64,000 nucleotides of DNA from the NCBI RefSeq assembly GCF_030272615.1, contig NC_081411.1, positions 828,744,897 to 828,808,896 of the forward strand, written 5' to 3'. Numbering within the stretch: the first letter of the stretch is position 1; every line of letters begins with the position of its first letter. Below the pieces are notes generated by a model. It was not told the origin of the DNA. It did not search any database and saw only the letters and a program-made list of their open reading frames with translations. The position numbers and the translations under genes were made by a program. The stretch comes from Cryptomeria japonica (lineage: Eukaryota > Streptophyta > Pinopsida > Cupressales > Cupressaceae). Positions 33,425 to 48,400 of this stretch are shown in pieces.

Positions 33425-36400
33425 GTATTTTAGAATCTCAATGATATGGTCATGATCCAAGTGCAGTTTCTTTCTATTTCCCTTTGATCTGATAATTCTT
33501 TGGCTTTATGCATTTGAACAAGCTTCTTGACGGGAACTGACTCTTTGCCTTATCAGTTTTTCTCGGTTAATATGTTGTTTGGTGTGAGGTTTAGATTTTC
33601 AAATGTTTTTTCTCTTAGTTTGTTCGCTTGGACAGAATTTTAACCTTCTGAGTAACACTGATTATGCTAGGAGGAAGGCTATACTTGAACAGACTTTTAA
33701 CTTGTTAGGTGCAATTGATTATACTTGGTGCGAAGTCAAAAAATTATCGGTAGAAAGTTTCGTTGAAGGTATGTATTAGGAGTTAGATGTAAAGGGTTAT
33801 GGTATTGGGCTAAGACAGGACCAATAGCCATGACAATTTCCTGGTTCAGAATGGGTTGAAACCCGGTGCAAGTCCAGGGTATTTATTAGCCAAAAGGTTT
33901 CCTATATTGACAAAGTGCTACTGATGTATTGTTTCCTAATTTTCCAAAATAAATTAGCATTAAGCAAATTTTGAAGTACTCTGCCTGTCGCTATTACCTG
34001 CCTCAGTAAGGATGGAACCCTGCCCCATGTAGCCAGTGACACTGATATAGAATTTCTGGGTAGAATGTTAATTTGAATGCGACTCTAATCTGTACCCTTT
34101 GAGAGGCTAAAATTATCTCATCTGAATACTGACCATTAGTCAATGTAAAATTATTTTTATCTGGTTACTTAATTCACAGGGTATACGAAGAAGGGCATAC
34201 TCGGCTCCACGAGAGGCGGTTCCGAACATTATGCTATACCCAAGTAAGGTGTATATGAGTAACTTATTTTAGTTTGCGTGAGGTTCTCCCAGCCATACCC
34301 TGGCTTTGTTTTGCTGCCCAAAGGAAGTTGGTCAAATCCTTCGGCAAGAAGTTGGGGACTATGGTTGAGTGAGTTCAAGCAGGTAGGGTGCATCTTTTAC
34401 AATATGATTTCTGACAAAACTGATTCAATAAGGAATGCTATGTAGAGTGTTATGCTCCAAGAGCCTTGACATTTTCTATCTTTCCTGGTGCTGACATTCA
34501 GGAGAAGCTTAGCATCTACCCAATTTGACAGACACCATGCTGAAATTTATGTAACCCAAGTACATGCCTGCACATATAACTTAAACAAAGTTACGTGAAG
34601 GATGGAATCTATTTGTGAGGGTAAATCAGAATAAACATCCATCAAGAGCCCTTCCTTTTATTGGTTTCGAGACAACCATAATTTCTAGATTTTTCAGTAA
34701 TTCCACGATTTATGCTCGGACATTTCATAAAATCTAAAAGAAGATGTATCGTGTGCTTGCAAGTGACAACCAGGGAGAATATTTTGCTTGGAAAATAATA
34801 GATACTTTATGAATTTGGTGTCAGGGGAATAAAGAAGGACCTGTGATTCCCAAGTTGCTGAGATTAGCTGCAATTAGCAACACTGGAGATTAGGTAGATT
34901 TTCAAATATCCCATGTTACCACGTATTCTCGTTGAAGCTCTCTTTTCATTTATATGGAGGGAAATAAGGCCTTTCCTAGACAAGCTAATGACGACATATA
35001 ATGTAGCTTGCAGCGTAAGATCTCCGGAAGCTGTAAGTTGAAAATTTTGTAAAATATGACTTCAGAGAGAAACTGTTGCGTTAGAGAAAATTCTAAATTT
35101 AAAGAATAACAGATTTTAAGATTAATTTAATTTAATGAAGTAAACCAAATTCTGTTTACATCTCTTTTTAATTGTTGCTGTAAAAGACTAAAAAGTATCA
35201 GATAACTTATGTCGACTTTGAAAGGATCATAAGATAAGCTATAGCAATCCAGAAGTAGAAAGATTCAGGTTGGACTGGAAAACTATGTAGGGTTCCAGAT
35301 GAATTTTCCTAATCGATGAAGAAAATGTAGGAGTGGTTCTAGTTATGCTGATTAACAGAGGATGAATATTCCTTTAGTGGTAGGATCAAGTGGAGGAGGA
35401 AGTTCGTCAAATGAAGAAGGGTATTATCAAATAAGAAGTGGATGCTGAGAGTACATTTAACTCGAAAGGAGAAGGTGGTGGTCAAACCTACAAGTAACCA
35501 TCCAAGGGAGGGGATGGCTTTGTCCATATATTTAGATGAAGTGACAAGTATGGAAGGAATGGCAATGGTGATGGCAACAAGGATGCCAAAAAGTGGTCAA
35601 CAAAGATCAAGGAGTGGGGGAGGTCAAGTGGATATCAGACACTACTCGAGGAGTCACACACATCAGTTAGCCTCCCCTCGTGTTCTTTTTTTGCCTTGCA
35701 TATTGCAAATTAGTACATTGAAAGACCCTTCGAGGAAGAACAATCACCCTTTCTTGCTCACTCTCTATGACCAATACCTTGGTACCTTCGTTTACATCTT
35801 TTGATGTAGCCATCAATCAGCAAAAACATATTGCTATTAGTGGTACCTAAGATCTTCATGTGAAGCTATTAAATAACCTTAAAGATGATGTTGGCCTTGA
35901 TATAACCTCATAATCTTATGCTATGGATGTCAAAGATTAGCCTAGCAATGTTCTCAATCAGTTTCATTTTGATATCTAGCCTATCCTTGTTGATACGGAG
36001 AGTATTCCTATTGATGAACTAGAATTTGAGCCTTTTACTTAGTTCTGTTTCTATAGTTCCCATTGCAGATGCCTATAATAGACAGAGTAGCATTGTCAGT
36101 GCACACAACATCATTGTCTATGCCCATAACAAAAATGTTTTTGTTGATGAATGATCCAATTAATAAGTGTGAACATCAGAGTAGGAGTTCCTAGGTTCAA
36201 GCAACAAATAGTATTTGTTGCATCTTGTTCAGGAGGGAGGAACAGGAAGCCTGTGCAATGGTAGGGGATCCATTCACTATTTCCTTTCATTCCATATGAT
36301 ATTGGAAAAAGAGATGAAGAGTTCAGATTACGCATCAATAGAATAGGACATTGATTTTGATGTGAGTAATTCATAAATTAATTTGGTTGCTAGAAAAGAA

Positions 36401-39400
36401 AGAGATTAACAATTGGTTAATTACTTCAACTGTACTAGTTTTTGGCATAATGTTACCTACTTCTCTTTTAAAGCAGCAGAGTGAGATTGGGGATTCAGCA
36501 TCTGTAAATTTGTTAATAAATTGGGATTCGAGGATAGTTGTTTGTGGTGGCACCATAAAATGGCCAAAGTTATGGAAGAGCAATCTGGTTTTAGAATACC
36601 AACAATCCTTTCTACAAATAAGATACCTAAATTTGGGTATCTCTTAAAACTTGAGGCTAACTAGATAAAGCCTATGAGGATATAAATTTGAGTTTGAAGA
36701 TATTCTCAAGACGAAGGGGCTGGGCCAGAAAACATGGATTGAAAAAATGCATTAAAAAACTGTTTGTTTGCAAGAAATCATATCCTAAAGCAAGATAATT
36801 TAAACCTCCTCAAAATGTGCCGAGTCAACCAATCCCAAATTGAGCCTTTGGATGTTCAACCATACATTATAAATGTGAATTTAATAACTACATTAAAGAT
36901 ACACCTTTGAAGAGATATCCTAAAAATCTGAAAAACTTGAACTCCATTTTAGAAAGGAAGCCATATATATTGCGAAGATCCAATTGTGTAGTTATCTTTC
37001 TAGTGAGAATTGGACCTATAAACTAGATTTTCAAACCAGTATAATATGTTGTGATTGCCATAGGATTCCCGTAATAGAAGAATGGAACTTAGATAGAGCT
37101 TTTCTAGAGGTATTAAGGACCGTGAGCCTAGTTTCCAAGGTTAAACATTAATTTTTTTTGCACAAGAGTAAGTTCATATACTTGTATAAAACCACAACAA
37201 AAGATAGAGGAGGACATCCAAAGAAATACAATATGGTGATATATGCTATCATCAACACATGTTTCTTTGAAGGAAATACTTATGCACAACTATGTGATTC
37301 CCAAAGAGATTTGGTGAGAGACGGCACCCCCACTTGAATCCAATAACATTCTTGAGAAAGGTAGAGAGTCCATAAGAAGTCTAAATGTTACCATCAATTT
37401 TCCTATAAATCCCCATGAAGATGATTATAATGAGCTTTGATATACCAATTGTCTGTGGTCTTTGGAATGACCAATTCATAGGAGAAAATTCAAATTTCAA
37501 ATGTCTTTCTAAACTTGAAGTCTACAAGGTAGGAAAAGATTTTAGAAAACCAATTATAAACCTTCTCAATGATAGACAAAGGAGTGAAAATATGATTGTA
37601 GTCTAGAGATCTCTTTTTGAGCCTTCTTGTACCCTCACTCTTAAATTACCTCACTTGAAACAATCAAAAGGCTTCCATGTCCAATGCTACGAGCTACATC
37701 TTGTCAAATCTATTCCTGACCATGATAGTTCTGTATTTTTCTGTATAGAAACTATATCCTGTCAACATATGAATAGGACGAGTAATGTGCCATGAGAAAG
37801 AGAGGGAAAATCCAGAGAAAACCTTCTCATTAAATATGCTTGCTATAGGGAAAACAAATGACTCTGTAGTATGTTTGAACTTTGAGAAACTCAATTTGAA
37901 ACCATTCACAACTTGCTACTTTTCTGGTGCACAATTTCTGAATATCTTAAAATCTATGGTGCTATGATTTGAATATAGAGTTTAAACTTTATGCAGATGG
38001 TATAGTGCATTCAAGTCTGAACTTAGAATGTGCATATTATTTTCACTTCTGTAAACATCTCCTTGACAGATACGATGGGAGACAGGTTGTACACTTTTCT
38101 GTATTTAATTTATTGTCTTCCTTCCCAATGATTTAACTTTTCTTATTACTTCTCTTCTTCTCCTGCTCTTCCCTGCACCCTTTCCCACCCTCCGTTGTAT
38201 CACACCTTTAATATCTCTCTAGAAGATAGATATAAATATGTGTTACACCCCATTGTGATATTACATTTTTTTTTTGATCGGTGACATGGATTTTTAACCT
38301 GGTCCAATCACTAGGTGAGGCCACAAACCGGGGGCCTCATCCCCGCCTTACATATCTGAGGTATTAACACCTCTACGCATTAGTTCTATTAGCAGTCGTC
38401 TCCTCCTCCTTATCTCTCCAACAATGGCCATCTCCCTTATCCCTCCACAGCCGCGAGCGAAAACCTCCTTGTCACTCCACCAATCACGGTTCCTCCTTAT
38501 CTCTCCACCCGTGAAGCGCGGCCTCCTTATCACTCCATCCTTGCTTGGTGCTAAGTCGACTCATCTGTGGCGGTGTGAGTCGAACATGGGACCTCCCCAT
38601 TCTGGGGTTCGTGACTTTTACCGTCACGCTGCGGGGTGAACCCCCCCATTGTGATATTACTTATTTACTGTTATCTTGTTTAGTTAAAATACTTTAAATA
38701 TATTTATCTTGATTAGAAATCTGATGAATGAATATGCAATCAATGTGATATTTTGAGTATTTAAAAGATGAAATCTATATATATATATATATATATATAT
38801 TAATAATAGCTGATTACTGTTGTGATGTGCTAAGTTGGATGCACGAAATGAACAAGCCTCCGGAAGGGAGGAAGAGTATCAGTCAGGAGAAGAACTTGGT
38901 TTGGTAATCTTATATATGTGCCTTATTGATCTATCACACACTCTCATCTTAGTTGGTCGAGTTGAGTTAAATTAGTGGGTATAGTGGTAAGTTACCTTCT
39001 GTCGAATTAGTGATGTTTCGTAATGTTATGGTCTGAATATCCTTGTTAGGAATGTTGGATTGAATCTCTATGACAGGTTTAAATCTTCGTGGTAATATAT
39101 ATATATATATATATATTAATCGATGAATATATGTACGATTAATGTATATATATCGACCAATAAATATAAGTACTATTTGGATATTAAATAAAATATTACA
39201 TATTTATATACATACATATACTCGTGTGTGTGTGTATATATGTTTAATGATTTAGATTAATACTTTATTTATTTGGTATATAAATATATAAATATTAATA
39301 TATGTATATGTATATATATAGAATGTTACCACGAAGATTTAAACCTGTCATAGAGATTCAATCCAACATTCCAAACAAGGATATTCAAACTATAACATTA

Positions 39401-42400
39401 CGAAACATCACTAATTCGACAAAAGGTAACTTACCACTATACCCACTAATTTAACTCAACTCGACCAACTAAGATGTGAGTGTGTGATAGCTCAATAAGG
39501 CACATATATTTATATATGAATCGACCTGCATTTTATTAATTCCACGTTTACCATAGGTGAATTGGTCAAACACCACATATTGGTGTTGCCACGATACTTA
39601 CCTTGTGGTAAGTAGGAAGGGAGGATTGGGGAGGGGGTGCCCACCATGAAAGTTGGTGTACCCTACTCCAAAGGAGGGAGAAGTGGTGGTAAAAGCTGCC
39701 ACCTTTTTACATGAACGCATAAGGTAAGCGCTTTACATGGTAAGCGCTAAGTGTAAATAGACCCCCACTTAAAAGGGAAGGATGTAGTGCATAGTGGTCG
39801 ATACATTTGACCAACCAAATCGACCCATTTAATAATGCAAGCACATATGTGCAAGCACAACCATACTCATAGCAAATAAACATGCGTAAAATAGTTAGAG
39901 TAGACTTAGTTGATAAGTATGTGGTATTCTAGTAGGATATGCATTCTTGAGTTGATAGAAATTTGATAATCTTTATGATTAGATTTACGTATATGTATGT
40001 AATAGCTAAGTTAGAGCTGTGCAGTGGTGTGTATCTTTAGTATATAGGAATGATTGATTTGGTTAATCTTGGGGTTAGGTCAATCCGTGGATGGGAATAA
40101 CCTAGTTAGTCATTCTATTATAACCTTATGGGAATGATATGGGAATAGAATAAATGGTTAGTATACCAAATAGAGCAATGAAGTAGGTGGACATATGACT
40201 CACACTCAAAGTACTGGGTTATGAATTCTTTGGCCAAAGTAGTGTAGGTTGCCACTGTCTACATTGTTGGTTCACTGTGATCCAGGTTTACATGCTAGAC
40301 AGGGAACATCATACATGTAGGTTGTAGCCAATGTATCGTAGCTCTAGTTATGTAGGACACAACACTATGCTCATAAGGCTCTTATTATGAGGTCACCAAA
40401 CCAAACTCTTTGTCGAAGGGTTGGTTGGCTTCTGCACGGGTGACTGTAAAATCTTGGTTGGGTGGAAAAGCGTTTGAGTGATGCTCTTCCTCATGCAGTT
40501 GGCGGCCAAAATTTGAGGATGTATTCCAGCAAGGACATCTGGACCATTTGTTTCTTTTAATTTTCATTAAGCTCATAGAAGCTTTGTATGTATTCAAATA
40601 TTCCTAAAGTAAATGGAAATTTGAAAAGGAAAATGTAAATACTTTCATACGGTCATGAATATAATATTGAATATGATTCATGATGAAATGGAAAAATTGA
40701 AATGGGATATATTTTAAATATGCATCTTGTTTATAAAATGGAAAAAGGAAAATTTTATTACTTGTATGTTGAGAATTTATTGGTTTCTCTTGTGGGTTAA
40801 ACTTAGTAAATTGATTGGGTAGAACAATGGGCATGTTACAATATGCCTGCATTTTATTTTATATCTCCTAAGCAATTTTGTTTCTCTAATGCCGACACAT
40901 AATTGCTTCACACCTGATTGAAGTTTTTATTGGATGCAACTATGTACTTATTATACACTTTAATCTATCTTCAACTATTTCAGTTGTTGTCTTGATTGAA
41001 GTGATCGTTTTATTTCTAAACAAATCAATTACATTTAGATTGATTTAAAAATCTGATAGAAGTTTTCCTCATTGTTTGTCTTAATTACAGAATGTGGGAA
41101 TTCTCAGTGGGGTTGTTCATGTTAGATGTATGGCCAAGCTCCCTGCTTCTCCCTGCTGTGTATGGTGTTGTGGAGACTGCCTCTGTTGCAATTTTTGGCC
41201 CTAGTGTTGGTGATTGGATTGATAGAACACATTATATCAAGGTCTGTATGACTTGAGATGTCTTTGCAACATAAATTTTTTCTAAAGTTGCAATGCTCAT
41301 GTACACATGCTTATCTGGTCGTACGTAAAGTAAAACGAATTATTCACTTTCACTTTAGGTTGTACTTGAATGAATGTGTACATATGAAAGTCATTTCTCA
41401 TAGCAAGAACATTAATTGATTATGTCAAAATGCAGGTATTAAAAGTTCTGGTGGGGCTCCAAAATATTTCCTTCATTGTAGCTGGAGGAGCGGTAGCAGT
41501 ATTGCTGATTTATCCTAGTTCAACAACCAAAGAACTAAATTTTATTTTACTGGTCAGTCTTATAAATGCAAGTGGAGCTCTCGGTGCATTAGCAAGTCTT
41601 GGAGCTGCTATCTTGATAGAGAGAGATTGGTAAGCGTCTCATCTTTTTGGGTTCACAATGGAAATAACTGCTGAATTCTATGGAAGTATAGTATTAAGTT
41701 TAACTAGTTCTAGTAGACATTTAGTTTTCCAGATTTATTTATGGAGAGTAAAAGCAAACTCTCATTTGGCATTTTTACTTTCCATAGTTCCATAATTTGA
41801 CACAGAAATCAATTGCGCCCCAACAAATAAATCTATTTCTTGAGAATTGTTTAGAAAATAATTCATTAATAAACATTATGCTTTCACCAACAATATCAAA
41901 TCTTAAAGGATATGGATTTTTTGGGCCAGCTGGGTTTTACTGATTCAGTCCTGAGTCCTGACCAAGAAGAAGAAAAAGACAAAAAGGATACCATCATGGG
42001 TTGGAAGCTCATTCTTGATGGCCGGGATCTCCAAGATGGTTGGGGTGACCCCCCTGATCGCAACCTTCTTCCACCTGTTGGCGTAAGTTATAACTTACTT
42101 ATATAGCACTGTGACCACTTCTTTTGTTTCTGGACTTATATCGTGTGATTCCATTCCACCCATTTTTTATGTGAACTAGTGTATTATATATTTATATAAT
42201 TTAATATAGAGGTGCACTACTCATCATAAAGAATAACTTTGTCTAGTCCATGGACTGGTTATCACAAACCCATGGAAGTAAGGTACTGTGTTACCTCTAT
42301 GCTGGGAACTGAGACCTTGCAAAATATACTATATACCCTTCGAGGATTTCAAAAATCCTGTACCCACTTCTTAATCTTCAATATCACATATCAAGATCTC

Positions 42401-45400
42401 AGCCAAGTTTAAAATATTATAATGAAGAAGCCCTAGGGTATAAAAAGTTAGCAGAAACTTGCACAAAAGAAAATTATCACAAGTTGAATGAAGAATTACT
42501 GGCTCAACCTGGTTTCAAGTTTCCCTCTATGAAGATTCTTCTTCATGAAAACCCAGAAGAATATAAAAATCGCAGCTCCTCTTTCAATAATCAGAAGACC
42601 AACACCTTAGGGGGTTCCAAAACTAGACCACCCACTTCATGAATCTCACAAAGCCTTCTACCAAAAGAAACATTAATATTTTTTCCTAGAACTATCCCTT
42701 CATAAGATAATCAAATCTCCTTTGAAACCTCAAGACCCCAAGAAAACTAATCCTCTCAACAGGCAGCTGAAGTTGCACATATCACTCAAGCAAGCATGAT
42801 CTCTTCCAATAGAAACTCTGAAAGGCCTTGCCTATGATTTTGGCATGAAGCAACAAAAAATGAAAAAAAAAAACTCTTATCTCACAAAACCTTTAACTCC
42901 CATGTTCACGAGGGATACAAATCTATAAATGCCAATTACCTGAACTTGAATGGACATGTAATGCTATTAATGCACTTGGAATGCCAAAAATATCAAACCA
43001 TCACAATTCCTGCCAAGCTCATGCATAATCAACTTGATCATATATTTGGAGAAGACTATACATTAAGCTAAGTTCCCCTTAGTCAAATTTATATCTGAAC
43101 CAATGTAACTTCTATAGAAGCAACCTTTCTTAAACAAATCAACCACAAGGGTCCCTCAAGGAGAGCAACATACTAGGTCACAAAAAGCATAGACCATGAT
43201 AAAACACACACAAAACGCATAGTTAAATAGTTAGACTCTGGTGAGAGAGTTAGATTTTAGAGTTAGAATAGGTTAGATTTTAAGCAGTAGCATAGAGATG
43301 CTGCAGAAATTGTTGTAATAGGCAGCTGAAATCAATATATAGACATTGATTTGGTGTTTATTGTCTTGTTTTCATCCTGTTTGCATGGTTTCTCTCAGCA
43401 TTTTAGATAGATCTTTCTGTTTTGGGTCTGCAGGTATTTGATAGATTCAGGCACATACCATTGAGGATATACTGATTGTGTATCCTTCTGTATGGTTAAC
43501 CTGAGCCTTTAATTGTGCTTAGTTCAATTGTAGGTGTTCGTCTGAGCTGCGCCAGAATTGAGTGCTTAGCCATGTGTCTCCAGTCTGAAAACCTTCCAAG
43601 TCCCTTTGAAGATTGCACCGTTCCTGCAAAGTTGTGAGCTATTCTGGCCAAGCAGGAATTGGTTATGTTGAATCCATCTACCTGCATACCCATGTTGTTA
43701 GTTTTAGATCTCCTAAACCTTTCCTTTTGCTCTTTATTGCGTAATTCGAGAATCACAGTAGACCAGCTTGTTGCAAATCGTAAGTCCCCATGTGTTCCCA
43801 GCAAATCACATCAACCACTGAGTAATCCCGCAGTCAAGACCTGACAATCAAAACCTTGAGGTCGTCCCCTTTGATCAAACAAAAAACAGCATTAGGGATT
43901 TCCTTATCTCAAGAGAGGATAGGATACTCAGCGAGTACATTCTATTCTGCGTTGGCCGGATGAAGTCGCAAGTTCAGCGATTTTAGACACGTCAACAGAA
44001 TTGGCGCTAGAAGGAGGGCGGTATGATGAAATGTGTAGACAGCTAATTCAAGATCATATCAATCCATATTTGTGAGGAGTAACCTTATAGCTTTTTTAAC
44101 CTCCTCCACGCGCAACAGAATTGGCGCTAGGGGGGCCTTTGTCAGGATCCAGGCAGCAAGTTGAGTTAATTGAGACCTTTTAAATGCTATACTTGGGATA
44201 TGCAAGATCCCTGTTAAACTAGAAAAGCCAAAAATTAGAAAACCTGAAAATACCAAAAATATTTCTGAGTAAGTATGTTGAGTCAGTCGTTTCATAAAGA
44301 CTGTCTGTAGTCCGAAATTTTTCAGATCCAGCAAAGGTTGAGTTTGCGGCTATATCCCAAGCGGTTGTTCGAATTTGCATCTGCAGCTCATTGCAGAATT
44401 CATGACACCACAGCGCACGATGAATTGAATTGCTTGACATTTTTGTCAAGGGTCGAGTTCGCATTACAGGGGCAGATATTCTTTTGGGATGTCCCCAAAC
44501 CAGAGGTGATCGTACAGCCGGATATTCCTAGTCCTCCATCCAGCAGCGAGGAGTTTACAAGATTCAAGAATTTGATTGAGAACCAATTTGGTCTCGAAGA
44601 GGAATTACGCTTGGAGAGCGTGCTGTCACCTTGGTGGTGTAGAATTCACCGCACCCCACATTCAGAGTTCACCTGCTCGCTATGCATAGAAGTAGTCAGT
44701 CAAGTCAAAGCCCAATTTGGACTACCGAAAGAACCAGAGGAGAGCATCACCAGCAAAGTGTGGAGTGCCTACCTTGCTCCAAACGAGTATAGAAGATCGC
44801 AAAATCAATATAGCACCACACCTTCTGACGATGTTAAGTTGGGGCTATCAAGTGCTGAGCAAGATGAACCAGTCAATCAAACCAAGGTAGCAGATGAATT
44901 TATTATCCCTGCAACTGATAAGAACAGTGTTCAAGAGGACGATCAAGGGAGCTTTGTGGATCAGCCATAGGTTGAAGAGCAGTTTGCAGCAGCCCCACAA
45001 ATGGACGATGCAGTCCAAGAGTCTGTCGAGGATGTTTTTGAGAGCCAATCAATCAAAGAGTCTTTGCTGTTTGAGGAAATACTGATACAAGTGCATAAGG
45101 CCGCATTGTTCATACAACCCAAGGATTCACTGACAGATGATGCACCCCTCTTTCCTGAGTTTGAGTTCGGTTTTGAGATCAACTTTCAGTCTACGCAACC
45201 TAATGTGGAATGTGATGCTGATTTGCATACACTAGACGTTATCGAGATGCTGCACCACCAATGGCGACCTCCTGATATAGCTGCTGAAGCCTTCCCGCCG
45301 CACAACCCACCGTACAAAACTTTGCATGACTCATAAACTTGCCAGGTTGTTTCTTTCCCTCCTGTTGTTAATTCTGAAAATTTTCTGTTTAATTTTGAAT

Positions 45401-48400
45401 ATTCTGGAAAAACAACCTGTAAATGGATTAACCACGGACCTAATGAACTCCCTCAATTAATAATTCTACCCGACGTCCTGGTTAAACCTGAGAGTGGCCA
45501 ACTGAAAATTTTCTTTTCAGATTATAAAGACAAACAGGCCAAACTGAGAACTGTTCCCACTACCCTGTTACTGCTGCATATACTGAGAAATCATCATGGA
45601 TCAGGAACGCATGCATATAGTCCACCTTTTGTACAATCGGTCTTTTCTTGTACATAGTTAGTTTAGGTTTTTGTTCGTTTTTTTGTTCTTTTAGCTTAGA
45701 TTTCTTGTTTTCTGCTTTAGTTTAGTTTGCTTTCCGTAGTTTAGGTGTCCTTTCGGAAGGGGTTGTCTCCCTGTCAGTTTTTGAAGGGGTTTGTTTGCTT
45801 TTCCCAGCTCTGGTGTACGAAGTTGGAAAATTTTTTCCGGCTCATTTCTTGGATGCCGACTTTGGTAGAGCGCCTAATTGACGGTTGCCCCCGTAGTCAG
45901 TCCATTTTGGTTTAAGGCTTAGTTAGTCTAAAAATTTAGTTGCTTACTGCGTCTTGTCACCAACGTTGTGATCACTGCACTTTTAAACGCTTAAAAATGC
46001 TTGTCTGTCGTTTTATCAAAGGGAGGTCACTGCAAGTGAAAAAATTCTGAAGCTCTGCTTCAGCAACCACTGTAACGCTCAATCCCACGTAGGCTTCATT
46101 GCTTACCAGCCAAGGTGAAAAAGTGAAAATAAAAGAGAAAAATCAAAAGAAAAGAAATTGAAAAGCAAAGAAATATCAAGTTGCTCGGCTTTGGGAATGC
46201 AGACACCTTGCCGATTTTCAACAAGAAAATTTATCGGAAACAGAGCAATCTCTGTGAGCTTATAGGCGATAACTCCGCCGGGGCTATAGACACTTGCTGG
46301 CAGCGGGGCTCTATCCAGGTTGCTTTTGGAGTTAGAGTTGCTCTACGTAACTTGCATTAACTAAACAATGATATCTCAACCTTCTTTAAGCAGGAATGAA
46401 CCTCACTGCACGCACTTGATTTCTCAGGTTTGGTGACTTTATTCAGTTTGCAACCTCATTTTTTACTTTGAATCTGTCTTTTGTCATTTGGGTTGTTTTG
46501 TGGGGTATATACCAGAGATTCTCGGGTTCGATCCGGATAGTCATCCTTGAAATGTTTAGGAACATTTCCCAGTCGAGTTGCCATTTGTTGTGCCCGCACA
46601 CACACCCCTAGTGCAGGGGACCCCCAAGTTTTTTTGCGATCTCCCAAAAATCGCTAAAGGAAAGCATTCGTGTGAAATCCCTCAGTGGACCAAAAGAATA
46701 TCCAAATTTTTCAAAGTGCTATCATTTCGCCAAAACGTTCAAAACCCCGAAATTCGGACCTTTAAGCCAAAATGTGAGAAAGGGCGAAAGTTGGCAGAAT
46801 ACTTCAAAACGCCAAAATTTGCAAAAGCCCCCCCCCCATCTGCCAAAAATTGCGACTTAGAAGGATAAGTCCCTCGAAGTTCGCATTTCAAAGGGGAAAA
46901 TCGCGATTTTTATAAATTTTAAAAGTTGCCAAAATTGCCTAGTGGGCCGAATTTCGGACCTTGGGGCTAAAAAAAATAATTCAAAAGTTAGCAAAAATGT
47001 CTAAAAGGTCCGAAAATGCTTTTTAGTTTTGCAAAAGACCCCTAAAGGTTCGAAATACACTTAAGTCATCCAATTTCGGACCCAGGGGCCGAAATTCGAA
47101 AATTTGATAAGCTTTAAAATTCATCCAAGAACTCCGAAATTTGCCAAAAGGCGTTGAAGGTCCGAAATTGATAAAGGCGTTAAAAATCGCGAAAACTCCA
47201 AAGGCATGAAAGCGTCGAACTTCGGACCCCAAGGGTGAAATTGAAAATATTTAAAGTCACCGAAAGGCGTGAATGGGCCGAACTTCGGACCCTAAGGGCA
47301 AAGTTTTAGAATTTGCAAAGTCGCCAAAAACGTTAAAAGGTCCGAAAAGAATGCAGCCTCCGAAGTTCACGCAGGTCGGGCAAATGCGAAGTATAAGTTT
47401 TGGAAGGGCCTCCATATTCGCCAAAGGGTCCGAAGTTGGAAGATAAAACGCAGTTGAAATTCCAAAGTCCCCTACTTCTCCGAAAATTGCGATGCACAGG
47501 CCCAAATATAGGGAATTCAAAATTGATAAACCACCCCCCCCCCCATTCTCCGAAATTCACTAGAAAGGGGATGAGTGTTAGGATTTTAAAATTTGCAGGA
47601 GCTCTTCAAACCTCTAGAGTCGCGCTATAAGAAGTTTTCAAAACGCCATAAACCCATTCAAAACGCCCAAGACTCCAAAGGTAAAATCAGGCAGAAGTAA
47701 ATCGCCCAAACACCATCAAGACCAAGGATCAGATTTCACATTCAAAGAGAAAGGAGAAGCATTTTCAAGATACATCTCACAAAGAGCTTCTCAAGCCAGA
47801 CGTCGTAATTAAATTTAATATTTGTTAAATTAATTAATTAATTTAATGAAGTGAAATTGGTTGATTGATCGCAAGACGTCATTGAAGAACCAGGAGAAGG
47901 CCTCAAACGCAAATCAAGGAAGGATCGCAATCCAAGGCCAAGCGCTGGAAGCTGGAGGAGAAAGATGCAATGTAGGATCAAAGCGATGAAGCATTGGGAA
48001 GCATGCCACCCAGGACCAAAGACCGAAGAACATTCCAAATTCAACAATCATGCATTCTCAGGAAAAATGGATGACAACCTGAAGCGCAAATTGGAGACGC
48101 GATCACAAGCGATCAAGAATGAGGAATGTGTTGCAGAGCGCAAGACGAAGCATTGGGAAGCGCGCCACAACCTGAACCACAGAGTTGAAGTCCACATGCA
48201 AGATTGAAGACCAAAAGCAAAAGAACACTCAGTCTATGCATTCTCAAGAAAAAGCACACAGTTGGATTTAATTCCAGGAATTCAATTTCTAAAAGGCTGA
48301 AATTGTTTTATTGTAAAACTGCTTGTAGGTCCCACTTAGATATTTTGAAAGAAAGGGGAAACAAGTCAGTTGTGTACAGTTATGTCCAACTACCGGATAG

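Noticed and set aside
35442-37650. Possible Copia reverse transcriptase or linker remnants in intron 1
   Set aside because: Short phrases looked suggestive on both strands, but no ordered set of domain blocks could be read, so no element was called.
46515-46540. tRNA B-box-like string CTCGGGTTCGATCC
   Set aside because: No T-arm stem of five pairs forms and no A box or cloverleaf is found upstream, so a tRNA gene is not supported.
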